A stretch of DNA of 64,000 nucleotides, from contig JABTUD010000002.1 in assembly GCA_015075555.1 (NCBI GenBank), forward strand, positions 1,364,001 through 1,428,000. The letters run 5' to 3'. Position 1 is the first letter of the stretch. Every line of letters starts with the position of its first letter. A program made the position numbers and the translations under genes. This document shows, piece after piece, positions 1 through 7,594 of this stretch. This DNA is from Thermoflexaceae bacterium (GTDB taxonomy: Bacteria; Chloroflexota; Dehalococcoidia; Tepidiformales; Tepidiformaceae). Below the pieces are notes generated by a model. The model had not been told where the DNA came from. It saw nothing but the letters and a program-made list of their open reading frames with translations, and made no database searches.

Positions 1-363
1 GCCATCATCGTCAAGTTCTGGCTGCAGGTCTCCCCCGGCGAACAGCTCCGCCGTTTCCAGGAGCGCAGCAACACTCCCCACAAGCAGTGGAAGCTGACGG
101 CGGAGGACTGGCGGAATCGCGAGAAGTGGGGAGCCTACGAGGAGGCAGTCGAAGAGATGCTGCTGCGCACCTCCACGCTCACCGCGCCATGGCGGGTCAT
201 CGAGGGCAACAGCAAGCCGTTTGCGCGGGTGAAGACGCTCAGCACCCTGGTCTCCACCCTCGCCAGGGAGCTCGGCTTCGAAACAGCCGATGATGGCGGC
301 CGGCTCGGCCTCGTACCGGCGCGGCCTGCGCCAGCCCGCAAGAAGAGGGCGCGAGCAGCCTGA
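1..363 (+). CDS. ppk2: Polyphosphate kinase 2 family protein, C-terminal part
   Basis: This is the last 120 residues of a polyphosphate kinase 2 family enzyme; the 5' end lies outside the window. Such enzymes transfer phosphate between polyphosphate and a nucleotide in the cytosol. The visible part has the family's typical C-terminal half: KFWLQVSPGEQLRRF, then WKLTAEDWRNREKW, then a Tyr-rich helix and RTSTLTAPWRVIEG, which form the lid and nucleotide-binding region in known members. The reading frame is open from base 1 to the TGA at 361. The end is a short Ala/Arg/Lys tail (PARKKRARAA) beyond the conserved domain. Which subclass it belongs to (ADP- or AMP-directed) cannot be told without the N-terminal half. 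The family call is firm. Confidence 0.88.
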   Translation, partial: AIIVKFWLQVSPGEQLRRFQERSNTPHKQWKLTAEDWRNREKWGAYEEAVEEMLLRTSTLTAPWRVIEGNSKPFARVKTLSTLVSTLARELGFETADDGGRLGLVPARPAPARKKRARAA

Positions 364-453
364 GGCCTCCCCCCGGTGCGGTCCACATGGGCCGCGGTTT
401 CGGGCCGGTGGGCTGTTGCACCCTCACCGGAGAGATGCGCTAGGCTTGCGCGC

Positions 454-1458
454 ATGGGCGGCGAGCTCTACGACATCACCATCCTCGGCGCCGGGCCCAC
501 CGGGCTCTTCGCGGCGTTCTACGCCGGCCTCAGGGGAATGCGCACGAAGGTGATCGAGGCCCTCCCCGAACCCGGTGGCCAGCTCGCCGTGCTCTATCCC
601 GAGAAGTACATCTACGATGTGCCCGGACATCCCCGGATCATGGCAAGGGACCTCGTCCGCCAGCTCATTGAGCAGTGCCACCTCTTCGAGCCCGGGTTCG
701 TCTACAGCCAGCGCATCGACACTCTCACGCCGCTCGATTCCGGCGATGGCCCCGCCTGGCGGCTCGGGACGGCGACGGACGCGCATCTCAGCCGTACCGT
801 GCTCATCTGCGGCGGCATCGGCGCCTTCGAACCGAACCGGCTCGATCGGCTGGGCGTGGCCGAATACGAAGGCCGCGGCGTCTACTACTTCGTGAAGGAC
901 AAGCGCCCCTTCCGCGGCAAGCGCGTGCTCATCGTCGGCGGGGGCGATACGGCCATTGACTGGTGCCTGAACCTGAAGGACTGGGCCGGCGAGGTCACGC
1001 TCATCCACCGCCGCGACGAGTTCCGCGCCCACGAGGCAAGCCTTGCCTCGCTGCGCCTCTCGGGAATCCCCATGCTCACCCACTGGGAACTCAAGCGCGT
1101 GCTCGGCGATGGGCAGGTCCGCGGGGCGACTATCTTCCACAACCGCACAGGCGAAGAGCGCGAGCTGGCGGTGGACGTGGTGCTCATCAGCATCGGCTTC
1201 AAGGCCGCCCTCGGCTCCATCGAGCACTGGGGCCTGGAAACCGCCGATGCCCGCCACATCCGCGTCGACGGCCACATGCGCACCAACCTCCCCGGCGTCT
1301 TCGCCGCGGGCGACATCGCTGCCGTCGAAGGCTCGGAACCCTTGAACCTGATCGTCACGGGCTTCGCGCAGGCGGCCATCGCCGCCAACGCGGCGAAGCA
1401 CCATCTCGACCCGCGCTCGCGCATCTTCCCCGGGCATTCGAGCGAACTGCGGCTGTAG
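454..1458 (+). CDS. Ferredoxin--NADP reductase, thioredoxin-reductase-like
   Basis: A 334-residue FAD/NAD(P)H oxidoreductase of the thioredoxin-reductase fold. The FAD motif GAGPTG starts at about residue 10, the NADP motif VGGGDTAIDW lies near residue 160, and the second FAD motif FAAGDIA is close to the C-terminus. The redox CxxC of true thioredoxin reductases, which should sit just before the NADP motif, is replaced by FVKD, so it cannot reduce thioredoxin that way. That pattern is known for ferredoxin--NADP reductases of the Bacillus YumC / Chlorobium type. I chose the ATG at 454 because the FAD motif follows directly; the frame is open upstream but without family-like sequence. It stands alone, and no ferredoxin gene is adjacent. 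Confidence 0.9.
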   Translation: MGGELYDITILGAGPTGLFAAFYAGLRGMRTKVIEALPEPGGQLAVLYPEKYIYDVPGHPRIMARDLVRQLIEQCHLFEPGFVYSQRIDTLTPLDSGDGPAWRLGTATDAHLSRTVLICGGIGAFEPNRLDRLGVAEYEGRGVYYFVKDKRPFRGKRVLIVGGGDTAIDWCLNLKDWAGEVTLIHRRDEFRAHEASLASLRLSGIPMLTHWELKRVLGDGQVRGATIFHNRTGEERELAVDVVLISIGFKAALGSIEHWGLETADARHIRVDGHMRTNLPGVFAAGDIAAVEGSEPLNLIVTGFAQAAIAANAAKHHLDPRSRIFPGHSSELRL

Positions 1459-1516
1459 GCGCGCCTGTGCCAGTCGCCCCTGTGACCTGCGCGCGCCCTC
1501 TGCCAGCCTCGGCCCA

Positions 1517-2083
1517 ATGCCTCCGGACCGTTGTGGCGCGCCGATGAAGAAGGGTGGGCCCTGCCCCTGGCCGGTGGACCGTTGCCCGGTCGAAGCGCAC
1601 GCCCGGTGGCGGCGTGGCCACCGTGAGGCAGACCCCCCTGCGCGGCCCGCGCCCCTGGGCCCGGCGCCCACTCCGGGTCCCGAGCCGCCCGGCCTGCAGG
1701 AAAGAGACCTCCGCACCCTCGCCTGGTGGCTCATCGCCGGGATACTGCGGGGAGATGCCGATGCGCGGCAGGCCTCGGTGGTTGTCAGCCTCATGCGCAC
1801 GCTCGCGGCGCTCGGGCCAGCCGGGCCAGGCGAAGAAGAGGCGCTGCGCGAGGTGGAGCTGCGCGGCCGGCTGATGCACGGCCTGCCGCCGCGCAATGAA
1901 GAGGAATGGGCGCGCGCCGGGGCGGCCTTTACTCCCGATGCCCTGGCCGAGTTCCGGCGCTGGGCCGAGGAGCTACTGCTGGAAAGCGATGGACGAGACC
2001 GCCTTGAGCCACTCTATCTCCGGGAGCGTGGAGCTGGACACGTTCACGTGCCCCTGCTCGTCGATCGTGAAGACGGTGTTTGA
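1517..2083 (+). CDS. Hypothetical protein with N-terminal Cys/His motif
   Basis: A 188-residue protein that I do not recognise with certainty. It opens with RCGAPMKKGGPCPWPVDRCP followed by EAH, a Cys-x8-Cys-x6-Cys-x3-His pattern, then a Pro/Ala linker, then a helical segment (LRTLAWWLIAGILRGDADAR) of the sort seen in small DNA-packaging or HTH-like phage proteins. The motif resembles the N-terminus of some terminase small-subunit-like proteins, and a terminase-like gene lies about 10 kb away, but this link is only an inference. Its last 111 bases overlap the convergent lipoprotein gene on the minus strand, so the C-terminus may be longer than the functional part. Confidence 0.5.
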   Translation: MPPDRCGAPMKKGGPCPWPVDRCPVEAHARWRRGHREADPPARPAPLGPAPTPGPEPPGLQERDLRTLAWWLIAGILRGDADARQASVVVSLMRTLAALGPAGPGEEEALREVELRGRLMHGLPPRNEEEWARAGAAFTPDALAEFRRWAEELLLESDGRDRLEPLYLRERGAGHVHVPLLVDREDGV

Positions 2084-2515
2084 GGCGATCTCCGAGAGGC
2101 GCTTGCGGATGATGGCGAGCGTCTTCATGTCGTTACGGTAGCCCTGGATCACCACCAGGGCATCGGCCTTGCCGCCCACCTTCGCTGCCAGCTCGGACAG
2201 CAGAACGCCCTTCTTCGGTCCGCCGGCGTTGATTTCCGTCTCGGGAAGGGCGCGGAACTCCGCCACGCTGGGGTTGTAGTTCTTCTCGCCCGCCACCACC
2301 GTCAGCGCAATCGCCCTGTCGCTCGCTGGCGTGGGCGTGGGAACCGGCCTGTCGGGCGTGGGCTGCTGGTTGGGCGCCGATCCAGTGGCGCTGGTCTCGG
2401 CCGAAGCCACGCCAGTGGCCGTTTCCGATGGCGAAGGCGAAGGCCCGTCATCGTCGCCACAGGCAACCAGCAGGAGCCCGCTCAGGGCAAGCAAAGGCAG
2501 GAGAACACGAAACAT
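1973..2515 (-). CDS. Secreted lipoprotein, molybdopterin-oxidoreductase-like fold
   Basis: A 180-residue lipoprotein. The start at 2515 gives a short hydrophobic leader (MFRVLLPLLALSGLLLVAC) with a clear lipobox LVAC, so it is anchored to the outer face of the membrane. A Thr/Pro/Ser linker follows. The rest (ALTVVAGEKNYN, AEFRALPETEI, GVLLSELAAKVGG) has the spacing seen in small domains related to oxidoreductase molybdopterin-binding proteins. No cofactor-binding Cys is visible, so it is probably a non-catalytic relative or substrate-binding protein. It overlaps the convergent hypothetical gene by 111 bases. The frame is open for 17 codons upstream of the chosen ATG, but those would bury the signal peptide. 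Confidence 0.7.
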   Translation of the reverse strand: MFRVLLPLLALSGLLLVACGDDDGPSPSPSETATGVASAETSATGSAPNQQPTPDRPVPTPTPASDRAIALTVVAGEKNYNPSVAEFRALPETEINAGGPKKGVLLSELAAKVGGKADALVVIQGYRNDMKTLAIIRKRLSEIASNTVFTIDEQGHVNVSSSTLPEIEWLKAVSSIAFQQ

Positions 2516-2586
2516 CAGACCTCCGGGCGCACTCCTGAGGCTAGGACGGGCGGGCCCCACGGGCAATGGCGAAGTAAATGGAAGGT

Positions 2587-3540
2587 TTAGCGCGCGGTCG
2601 CGGTACCGGGCGTGGGAGTGGCCTCGGGCGGCGCGGGCGTCCCTTCGGGCGTCGTCTCGGGCGATGGTTCCGGCGACGGGCTGGCAGAGGGCGAGGGGGA
2701 GGGGGTCTCAGCGGGCGGAGGAGTGACGGAGCCTTCCGCCGTTGGTTCGGCGGTTGGTTCGGCGGTTGGAGTGGCGATGGGAGTCACGGTGGCGACTCCG
2801 CCAACGCCGGCGGCGGCGGCAGCGTCATCGAGCGTGCGCTTGGTGCTGGCGAGGGCAGCATCGAGGTCGGCGCGCCGGGCCTGCAGGTCGCCGAGGACAG
2901 CAGCGCTGCTCTCGGCGAGCGCCTTCATGCGGGCAATCTGCTCGTCATCGAGCCGGGCCCGTTCGAGCTGGGCCTTGAGCTCGGCGGCATCGTTCTGGAG
3001 CTTGGCGAGGTCGGCCGCGGTGACACTGCCCCGGCTGGAGAGCTGCACGATCTCCTGAACGCGGGTTTCGGTGTGGCTGAGCTGCACGTTCACCCTGTCG
3101 TTGCCGCGCGAGAGCGAGTACTGCATGCGCTCGTTGGCGAGCTTGAAGGTGTAGTTCCAGTCGCCCGGCACGGCGGTGTTGGCGGTGATCATGCCGAGCG
3201 TTACGACGCCCGCCGCCCCGGCGCCGACCATGACGGTGGCGGCCGCGATCGCCGTGCGCACGCGCTGGAAGGGCGTGAGCGGCCGCACCTCCATGCGTTC
3301 CCTTGCCGCTGCCAGGAACTTCGCCTTGAGCGAAGCTTCGAAGTAGTAGCTGGGTTCGCCGGTGGCGAAGGTCTCCCCGATGACGGCGGCCGCCTGGAGG
3401 AGGGATTCCAGCCAGCCGGCGTCATCCGGGTAAAGACCGAGCACGAAGGAGGGTTCGAGCCCGTCATCGACCAGCGCCTGGGCTTCGGCGTAGATGGCTT
3501 CGCGGTAGCCCGGTTCGGGGTCGAAGAAGCGTCCCATCAT
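2587..3540 (-). CDS. DUF5667 membrane protein, probable anti-sigma partner
   Basis: A 317-residue protein with a cytosolic N-terminal region, one membrane segment (IAAAATVMVGAGAAGVVTLGMI, about residues 97-118), then an extracytoplasmic DUF5667-type region (PGDWNYTFKLANERMQYSLS) with coiled-coil helices, and a long Pro/Thr/Glu/Ser tail built partly from a 12-base tandem repeat coding TAEP. Its start codon overlaps the stop of the ECF sigma gene by 4 bases (ATGA), so the two are translationally coupled. This arrangement is usual for a sigma factor with its membrane-bound regulator. That it restrains the sigma factor is an inference from context; there is no recognisable zinc-binding anti-sigma motif. 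Confidence 0.75.
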   Translation of the reverse strand: MMGRFFDPEPGYREAIYAEAQALVDDGLEPSFVLGLYPDDAGWLESLLQAAAVIGETFATGEPSYYFEASLKAKFLAAARERMEVRPLTPFQRVRTAIAAATVMVGAGAAGVVTLGMITANTAVPGDWNYTFKLANERMQYSLSRGNDRVNVQLSHTETRVQEIVQLSSRGSVTAADLAKLQNDAAELKAQLERARLDDEQIARMKALAESSAAVLGDLQARRADLDAALASTKRTLDDAAAAAGVGGVATVTPIATPTAEPTAEPTAEGSVTPPPAETPSPSPSASPSPEPSPETTPEGTPAPPEATPTPGTATAR

Positions 3541-4103
3541 GAGCGGCGCACCATGCCCTGGAGCCGTGCGATTGCTTTGTGCTGGAGGACTTTCACGTTG
3601 TTTTCGGACTTCTTGAGCGCCTGGGCCGTTTCGGCTACCGAAAGCCCTGCGCCGAAGCGCAGCTCGATCACCTGGCGTTGCGCTTCGGGGAGTTTCTCCG
3701 TCGCCTGCCTGACCATTTCGATTTCGAGCTGAAGCTCGATCTCGGTTACGTGGTCGCGACCGGTATCAGCGATCGACTCGCTGAGCGGGGCCGTGGCCGA
3801 CCGGGTCTTCTGGCGCCGCACGTGCGAGACAACCTCGTTACGTGCGATCCGGAATACCCAGGCGCCGAAGGGGAGGCCGCGGAACGAGAAACTGCCGATG
3901 TTGTCGATGATGCGGAGGAAGATCTCCTCCGTGACATCTTCGGCGTCCTCGCTGCTGGCAAGCCTGGCGTAAGCGTAGCGGTAGACTCGCGGGAAGTAGT
4001 GCTCGTAGAGCTTCGCGAGGGCGACCTGGTTGCCGCGTTGAGCGGCCTCGACGACTTGCTGCTCGTCGAAATCGGGCGCCAGCTCGTCTACCGGCGTTCT
4101 CAC
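3537..4103 (-). CDS. RNA polymerase ECF sigma factor
   Basis: A sigma-70 family protein of the ECF type, which directs RNA polymerase to alternative promoters. Region 2 is visible as LYEHYFPRVYRYAYARL, SSEDAEDVTEEIFLRI and FGAWVFRIARNEVVSHVRR; region 4 is LPEAQRQVIELRFGAGLSVAETA with KKSENNVKVLQHKAIARL as the recognition helix. I prefer the GTG at 4103, which has a G-rich ribosome site (AGGGGG) about 8 bases upstream and gives 188 residues, typical of the family. An ATG at 4211 would add 36 residues that look nothing like a sigma factor. The gene overlaps the DUF5667 partner gene by 4 bases. Confidence 0.87.
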   Translation of the reverse strand: MRTPVDELAPDFDEQQVVEAAQRGNQVALAKLYEHYFPRVYRYAYARLASSEDAEDVTEEIFLRIIDNIGSFSFRGLPFGAWVFRIARNEVVSHVRRQKTRSATAPLSESIADTGRDHVTEIELQLEIEMVRQATEKLPEAQRQVIELRFGAGLSVAETAQALKKSENNVKVLQHKAIARLQGMVRRS

Positions 4104-4506
4104 CAAACCAGCCCCCTGGGCCGCGCCGGATCTCCGAAGTCCGTGCGTCCTCCTTTCGCAGGATAGGCATCCACCTGCCTTTGTACTAGAGATAACGTGC
4201 TCCGAAGGCAAAGGTTAATGCCCCCGCAGGTTGCCAGGCCCCGATTTCAGGGTGTTTTGCGCTGTTTTGCCACCTGTTTACCTTCCTGTCACTTTCCGGC
4301 CACCAGGGCTGCCGGGAACACCCATAACAGCGGCCCCCGGGGAGCTGCCAGCAGGGCCACGGCGGTGGAGGCGGCAATGGTGATTGTCCCGCCTCCACCG
4401 CTCCTCCCTTTTCCACTTCGCGCCAGGCCGGCGGCCCACAGCGCCTGCCCCTCGGCGGCCGGGGCGGTATACTCCCGCCATTCTGCTGAGCTGGAGGTGG
4501 AGTCCG
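4104..4506. other. Divergent intergenic region
   Basis: This roughly 400-base gap lies between the divergently read sigma factor and CoA-transferase genes and must hold promoters for both. I see no strong -35/-10 pair, repeat or structured RNA in it. The region 4250-4310 is locally T-rich on the plus strand. The ribosome site GGAGGTGGAG lies just before the CoA-transferase ATG. Confidence 0.4.
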
Positions 4507-6813
4507 ATGGCCGGGGCATTCGAAGGCGTTCGCATCATCGATCTCACGCGGGGACTGGCCGGTTCCATGGCGTGCATGAACCTTGCCGACCACGGCGCCG
4601 ATGTGGTCAGGGTGAGGCCGCCCGGGGACGCCAGCCAGGACGCGCACCCCGGGTTCATCACCTGGAACCGCAATAAGACCGTCGTCGAGCTTGACCTGCG
4701 CACCCCGCCGGGGCTCCAGGCAGCGCGCGGCCTTATCGCGACAGCCGCAGCCGCGGTGTTCGACACCAATCCCGGCGAGCTCGAACGGCTTGGCCTCGAT
4801 TCGACAACGCTCTGCGCCGCCAACCCGGCGCTGCTGCACGCCTGGCTGCCGCCCTATGGCCGCGAGGGCCGCTGGAGCCAGCTTCCCGCCAACGATGCCC
4901 TGCTTTCGGCGATCACGGGCGTCGCCTTCCTGCAGTTCAGCTACGAAGACCGGCCCACGCAGCTCGTCACCCCGCAGGCCACCTACGGCCAGGCCATGAT
5001 CGCCACCGCCGCCATTGGCGCCGGGCTCTACGAGCGGATGCAGTCAGGGCGCGGGCAGGGGCTCGTCGTCAGTGGCCTGCACGGCGTGAGCGCAGTGGAA
5101 AGCGGCGGCGCCATTCGCGCGGGCGAAACCTTCCGGCTGGGTACCAACAGCAGCCGCGGCGGCATCCCCAACTACCGCCTCTACCAGTGCGCCGATGGGG
5201 CATGGTTCTTCCTGGGCACGCTCACCCCGCAGTTCTTCATCAAGGCGCTGGAGGTGACGGACCTGATGGACATCATCACCATGCCCGGGATCGACGGCGA
5301 CTTCACGAACCTCCTGCGGCCCGAGAACATGGCCCCCGTGGCCGCGCGGCTCGATGCGCGCTTCGCCGAGAAGCCGCGCGAAGAGTGGATGCGGCTGCTC
5401 GGCGAGGCCGGGGTGCCCAAGGGTCCCGTGGGAACGCGCGAGGAGTGGTTTGCCGGCGAGACCGTGGCCGCCAACAACATGCGCATCGAGATGAGCCACC
5501 CCACCCTGGGAACGGTGACGATGCCCGGCGTCTCCGTGAAGCTCTCGGACACGCCGGGGTCGGTGCGCCACTTTGCCCTCCCGGCCAGGCTGGAGGAACT
5601 GCCACAGGCCGGCGCCGCGCCCGCTCCGGGAGCGAATCGCGCCGCCGGCCGGGGGCCGCTGGCGGGCGTGCGCGTGCTTGACCTCGGCGCGTTCATCGCC
5701 GGGACCTTTGCTCCCACCATCCTCAGCAACTTCGGCGCCGACGTCGTGAAGATTGAATCGCCCGAAGGCGACGCCTTCCGCACCTACGGGCTCATCTTCA
5801 TCGGCAACAACCGCGGCAAGCGCAGCCTGGCCCTCGACCTGAAGTCCCCGGAAGGCCGGGAGCTGTTCTACGACCTGGTGCGCGAAAGCGACGTGGTGCT
5901 CGACAACTACCGCCTGGGCGTGCGCGAGCGCCTGGGGATCGATTACGCGACCCTGGCCCGCATCAATCCGCGCATCATCAGCTGCTCGGTCACGGGCTAC
6001 GGCCCGGAGGGCCCGCTCGCTCCCGACCCGGGCTTCGACCCGCTGGTGCAGGCCCGTAGCGGCATGATGGCCGCCCAGGGCGGCGACGACGAGCCCGTCT
6101 TCCACCAGTTGCCGGTGAACGACACGGCGACGGCGATCATGGCCGCCTTCGGGATGATCGCCGCCCTGCACGCGCGCGAGCGCACGGGCCGCGGGCAGAA
6201 CGTGGAGACCTGCCTCGCCAACCAGAGCATCCTCTGCCAGTCGGGCGAACTGACGCGGTATGAGGGCCGGCCCGCGAACCCCCCGGGCGGCCGCGATTGC
6301 CTCGGTGTGGGCGCGCTGCAGCGCTTCTACGAATGCGCCGATGGGGAGTGGCTGGGCATGGCCGCCTCCGCCCCCGCGCACTTCCAGCAGCTCGCCACGG
6401 CCCTGGCGCACCCCGAATGGGCCGGCCGGATGACCGCCGAACAGGCACTTACCGAGCCGGTCACCGGCCGCCTGGCCGAAGACATCGCCGCCGCTCTCGG
6501 CGCCATCCCCCGCGACGAGGCGCTCGACCGGCTCCTGGCGCATGGAGTCCCCGCGGCCCCTGCCCTCAGGCTGGAACAGGTCTTCACCGACCCCTTCCTC
6601 GCCGCGAACGGGTTCCTCGAGGATTACGACCACCCGCTGTTTGGGCCCATCACAGGCGTACGCGGCTACGGCGAATGGAGCCGCACCCCGGGAGGCTTCC
6701 CCTGCCGGGCGCCGCTGGTAGGCGAACACAGCGCCGAGATCCTGCGCGAGTACGGCATCCCTGACGGCCGGATAGAGGCGCTAATCGCCGCGGGGGTGGT
6801 GAAGCAGGGGTAA
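4507..6813 (+). CDS. Double-domain CaiB/BaiF (family III) CoA-transferase
   Basis: A 768-residue protein made of two complete family III CoA-transferase modules in tandem. Module 1 begins at the N-terminus (FEGVRIIDLTRGLAGSMA); module 2 begins near residue 380 (LAGVRVLDLGAFIAGTFAPT). Single-module relatives of about 400 residues work as interlocked dimers moving CoA between organic acids. Module 2 keeps the catalytic Asp in PGFDPLVQARSG, and module 1 has an Asp at the matching site (PANDALLSAITG). The start has a strong ribosome site, GGAGGTGGAG. The fusion may make an intramolecular version of the usual dimer. The substrate cannot be inferred; the acyl-CoA enzymes elsewhere in the window suggest a degradative role. 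Confidence 0.88.
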   Translation: MAGAFEGVRIIDLTRGLAGSMACMNLADHGADVVRVRPPGDASQDAHPGFITWNRNKTVVELDLRTPPGLQAARGLIATAAAAVFDTNPGELERLGLDSTTLCAANPALLHAWLPPYGREGRWSQLPANDALLSAITGVAFLQFSYEDRPTQLVTPQATYGQAMIATAAIGAGLYERMQSGRGQGLVVSGLHGVSAVESGGAIRAGETFRLGTNSSRGGIPNYRLYQCADGAWFFLGTLTPQFFIKALEVTDLMDIITMPGIDGDFTNLLRPENMAPVAARLDARFAEKPREEWMRLLGEAGVPKGPVGTREEWFAGETVAANNMRIEMSHPTLGTVTMPGVSVKLSDTPGSVRHFALPARLEELPQAGAAPAPGANRAAGRGPLAGVRVLDLGAFIAGTFAPTILSNFGADVVKIESPEGDAFRTYGLIFIGNNRGKRSLALDLKSPEGRELFYDLVRESDVVLDNYRLGVRERLGIDYATLARINPRIISCSVTGYGPEGPLAPDPGFDPLVQARSGMMAAQGGDDEPVFHQLPVNDTATAIMAAFGMIAALHARERTGRGQNVETCLANQSILCQSGELTRYEGRPANPPGGRDCLGVGALQRFYECADGEWLGMAASAPAHFQQLATALAHPEWAGRMTAEQALTEPVTGRLAEDIAAALGAIPRDEALDRLLAHGVPAAPALRLEQVFTDPFLAANGFLEDYDHPLFGPITGVRGYGEWSRTPGGFPCRAPLVGEHSAEILREYGIPDGRIEALIAAGVVKQG

Positions 6814-6868
6814 CGGCCGCGGGGCTGGCGCTACTTGATTGTGCAGCGAACTCCGGGTCTGTGGGTCA

Positions 6869-7108
6869 ATGGCCCTGGTGAGAGTCCAGGTGTTGCTTGA
6901 GGAAGCGGATGTTGCGGCCCTCGAACGTGAAGCCCGCCGGCTGCGCCTATCCAGGTGCGAAGTAATGAGGCGCTCGCTGCGCGCGTTCGCAGGCCCCTGT
7001 GAAGAGGACCCGTTCCCTGCCATGGTGGGCGCCATGGACGGGGAGACGGCGACTGACCTTGCGCGGCGCCACGACACCTGCATCTACGGCGGCGAGATGC
7101 GCCCGTGA
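6869..7108 (+). CDS. Ribbon-helix-helix antitoxin (VapB-like)
   Basis: A 79-residue protein with an N-terminal ribbon-helix-helix DNA-binding motif (VRVQVLLEEADVAALEREARRL then SRCEVMRRSLRAF) and an acidic C-terminal arm ending RHDTCIYGGE, the usual shape of antitoxins that pair with PIN-domain RNases. The arm normally wraps the toxin, and the N-terminus represses the operon. Its stop overlaps the next start by GTGA, the common layout of a TA operon. The partner that follows is reduced to 38 codons, so this antitoxin seems to have lost its toxin. Confidence 0.65.
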   Translation: MALVRVQVLLEEADVAALEREARRLRLSRCEVMRRSLRAFAGPCEEDPFPAMVGAMDGETATDLARRHDTCIYGGEMRP

Positions 7109-7221
7109 GGCGTCTGCTGGAAACCAGGGCGATATTCGCGCTCGGGGAGCGGCCTGGAACCCGGGCGATCTTCGCTTTCGACGATGACTTCCGGCGGGCA
7201 GACATGGACCTCGTGCCCTGA
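7105..7221 (+). pseudogene. Remnant of a PIN-domain (VapC-like) toxin
   Basis: A 38-codon frame starting at a GTG that overlaps the antitoxin stop by 4 bases. It opens MRRL, as many PIN toxins do, and then jumps straight to what looks like a PIN C-terminus (RAIFAFDDDFRRADMDLVP, cf. the FxFDxxFxxAG ending). About 100 codons holding the catalytic acidic residues are missing. Inside it an imperfect direct repeat is visible: bases 7120-7140 and 7156-7176 both code TRAIFA. The likely reading is an internal deletion of an ordinary vapC. It cannot be an active nuclease. Confidence 0.5.
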
Positions 7222-7545
7222 TCAGGGCGCCGGTTCGATAATGGCCGACATGCTCCCGCGGCACTCGGGCATGCGCGGGTCTGCGCCGAAGGCGTGGATC
7301 TGCTCCTGGTGCCGCCGGGCCTCCTCGTAAGGCCCCGTCATCAGCACCGCCTGCCCCTGGCTATCGACCACGCAGGCGATGGCGAACGCCTTTTCGACCG
7401 GGTACCCGAACAGCCGGCCGAGCATGAAGATGACGTACTCGTAGGTGTGGTAGTCGTCATCGAGCAGGATGAGGTGGAAGGGCGGCTCGTGCTCCGCGCC
7501 CGTCTCCTCTATCACTCGCGTCCCCGGGGTCGTCGAAGGCTGCAT
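7222..7545 (-). CDS. clpS: ATP-dependent Clp protease adaptor ClpS
   Basis: A 107-residue protein with the ClpS core. The N-degron pocket region is HLILLDDDYHTYEYVIFMLGRLFG, followed by the helix with KAFAIACVVDSQGQAVLMTGPYEEARRHQEQI. ClpS binds proteins with destabilising N-terminal residues and delivers them to the ClpAP or ClpCP protease. The first 20 residues form the flexible extension needed for delivery. No clp ATPase or protease gene is in the window. It lies tail to tail with the decayed TA locus, with the stop codons adjacent. Confidence 0.93.
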   Translation of the reverse strand: MQPSTTPGTRVIEETGAEHEPPFHLILLDDDYHTYEYVIFMLGRLFGYPVEKAFAIACVVDSQGQAVLMTGPYEEARRHQEQIHAFGADPRMPECRGSMSAIIEPAP

Positions 7546-7594
7546 GGGAGACGATCGTATTCAGGATTGCCGCAGGCGCAAAGGGGACCGGCCG

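Noticed and set aside
424-1896. 490-codon minus-strand frame opposite the ferredoxin--NADP reductase
   Set aside because: It mirrors the plus-strand gene's codon positions and has no ribosome site or known domain.
5044-6729. 561-codon minus-strand frame opposite the CoA-transferase
   Set aside because: A shadow of the high-GC plus-strand gene with no family sequence.
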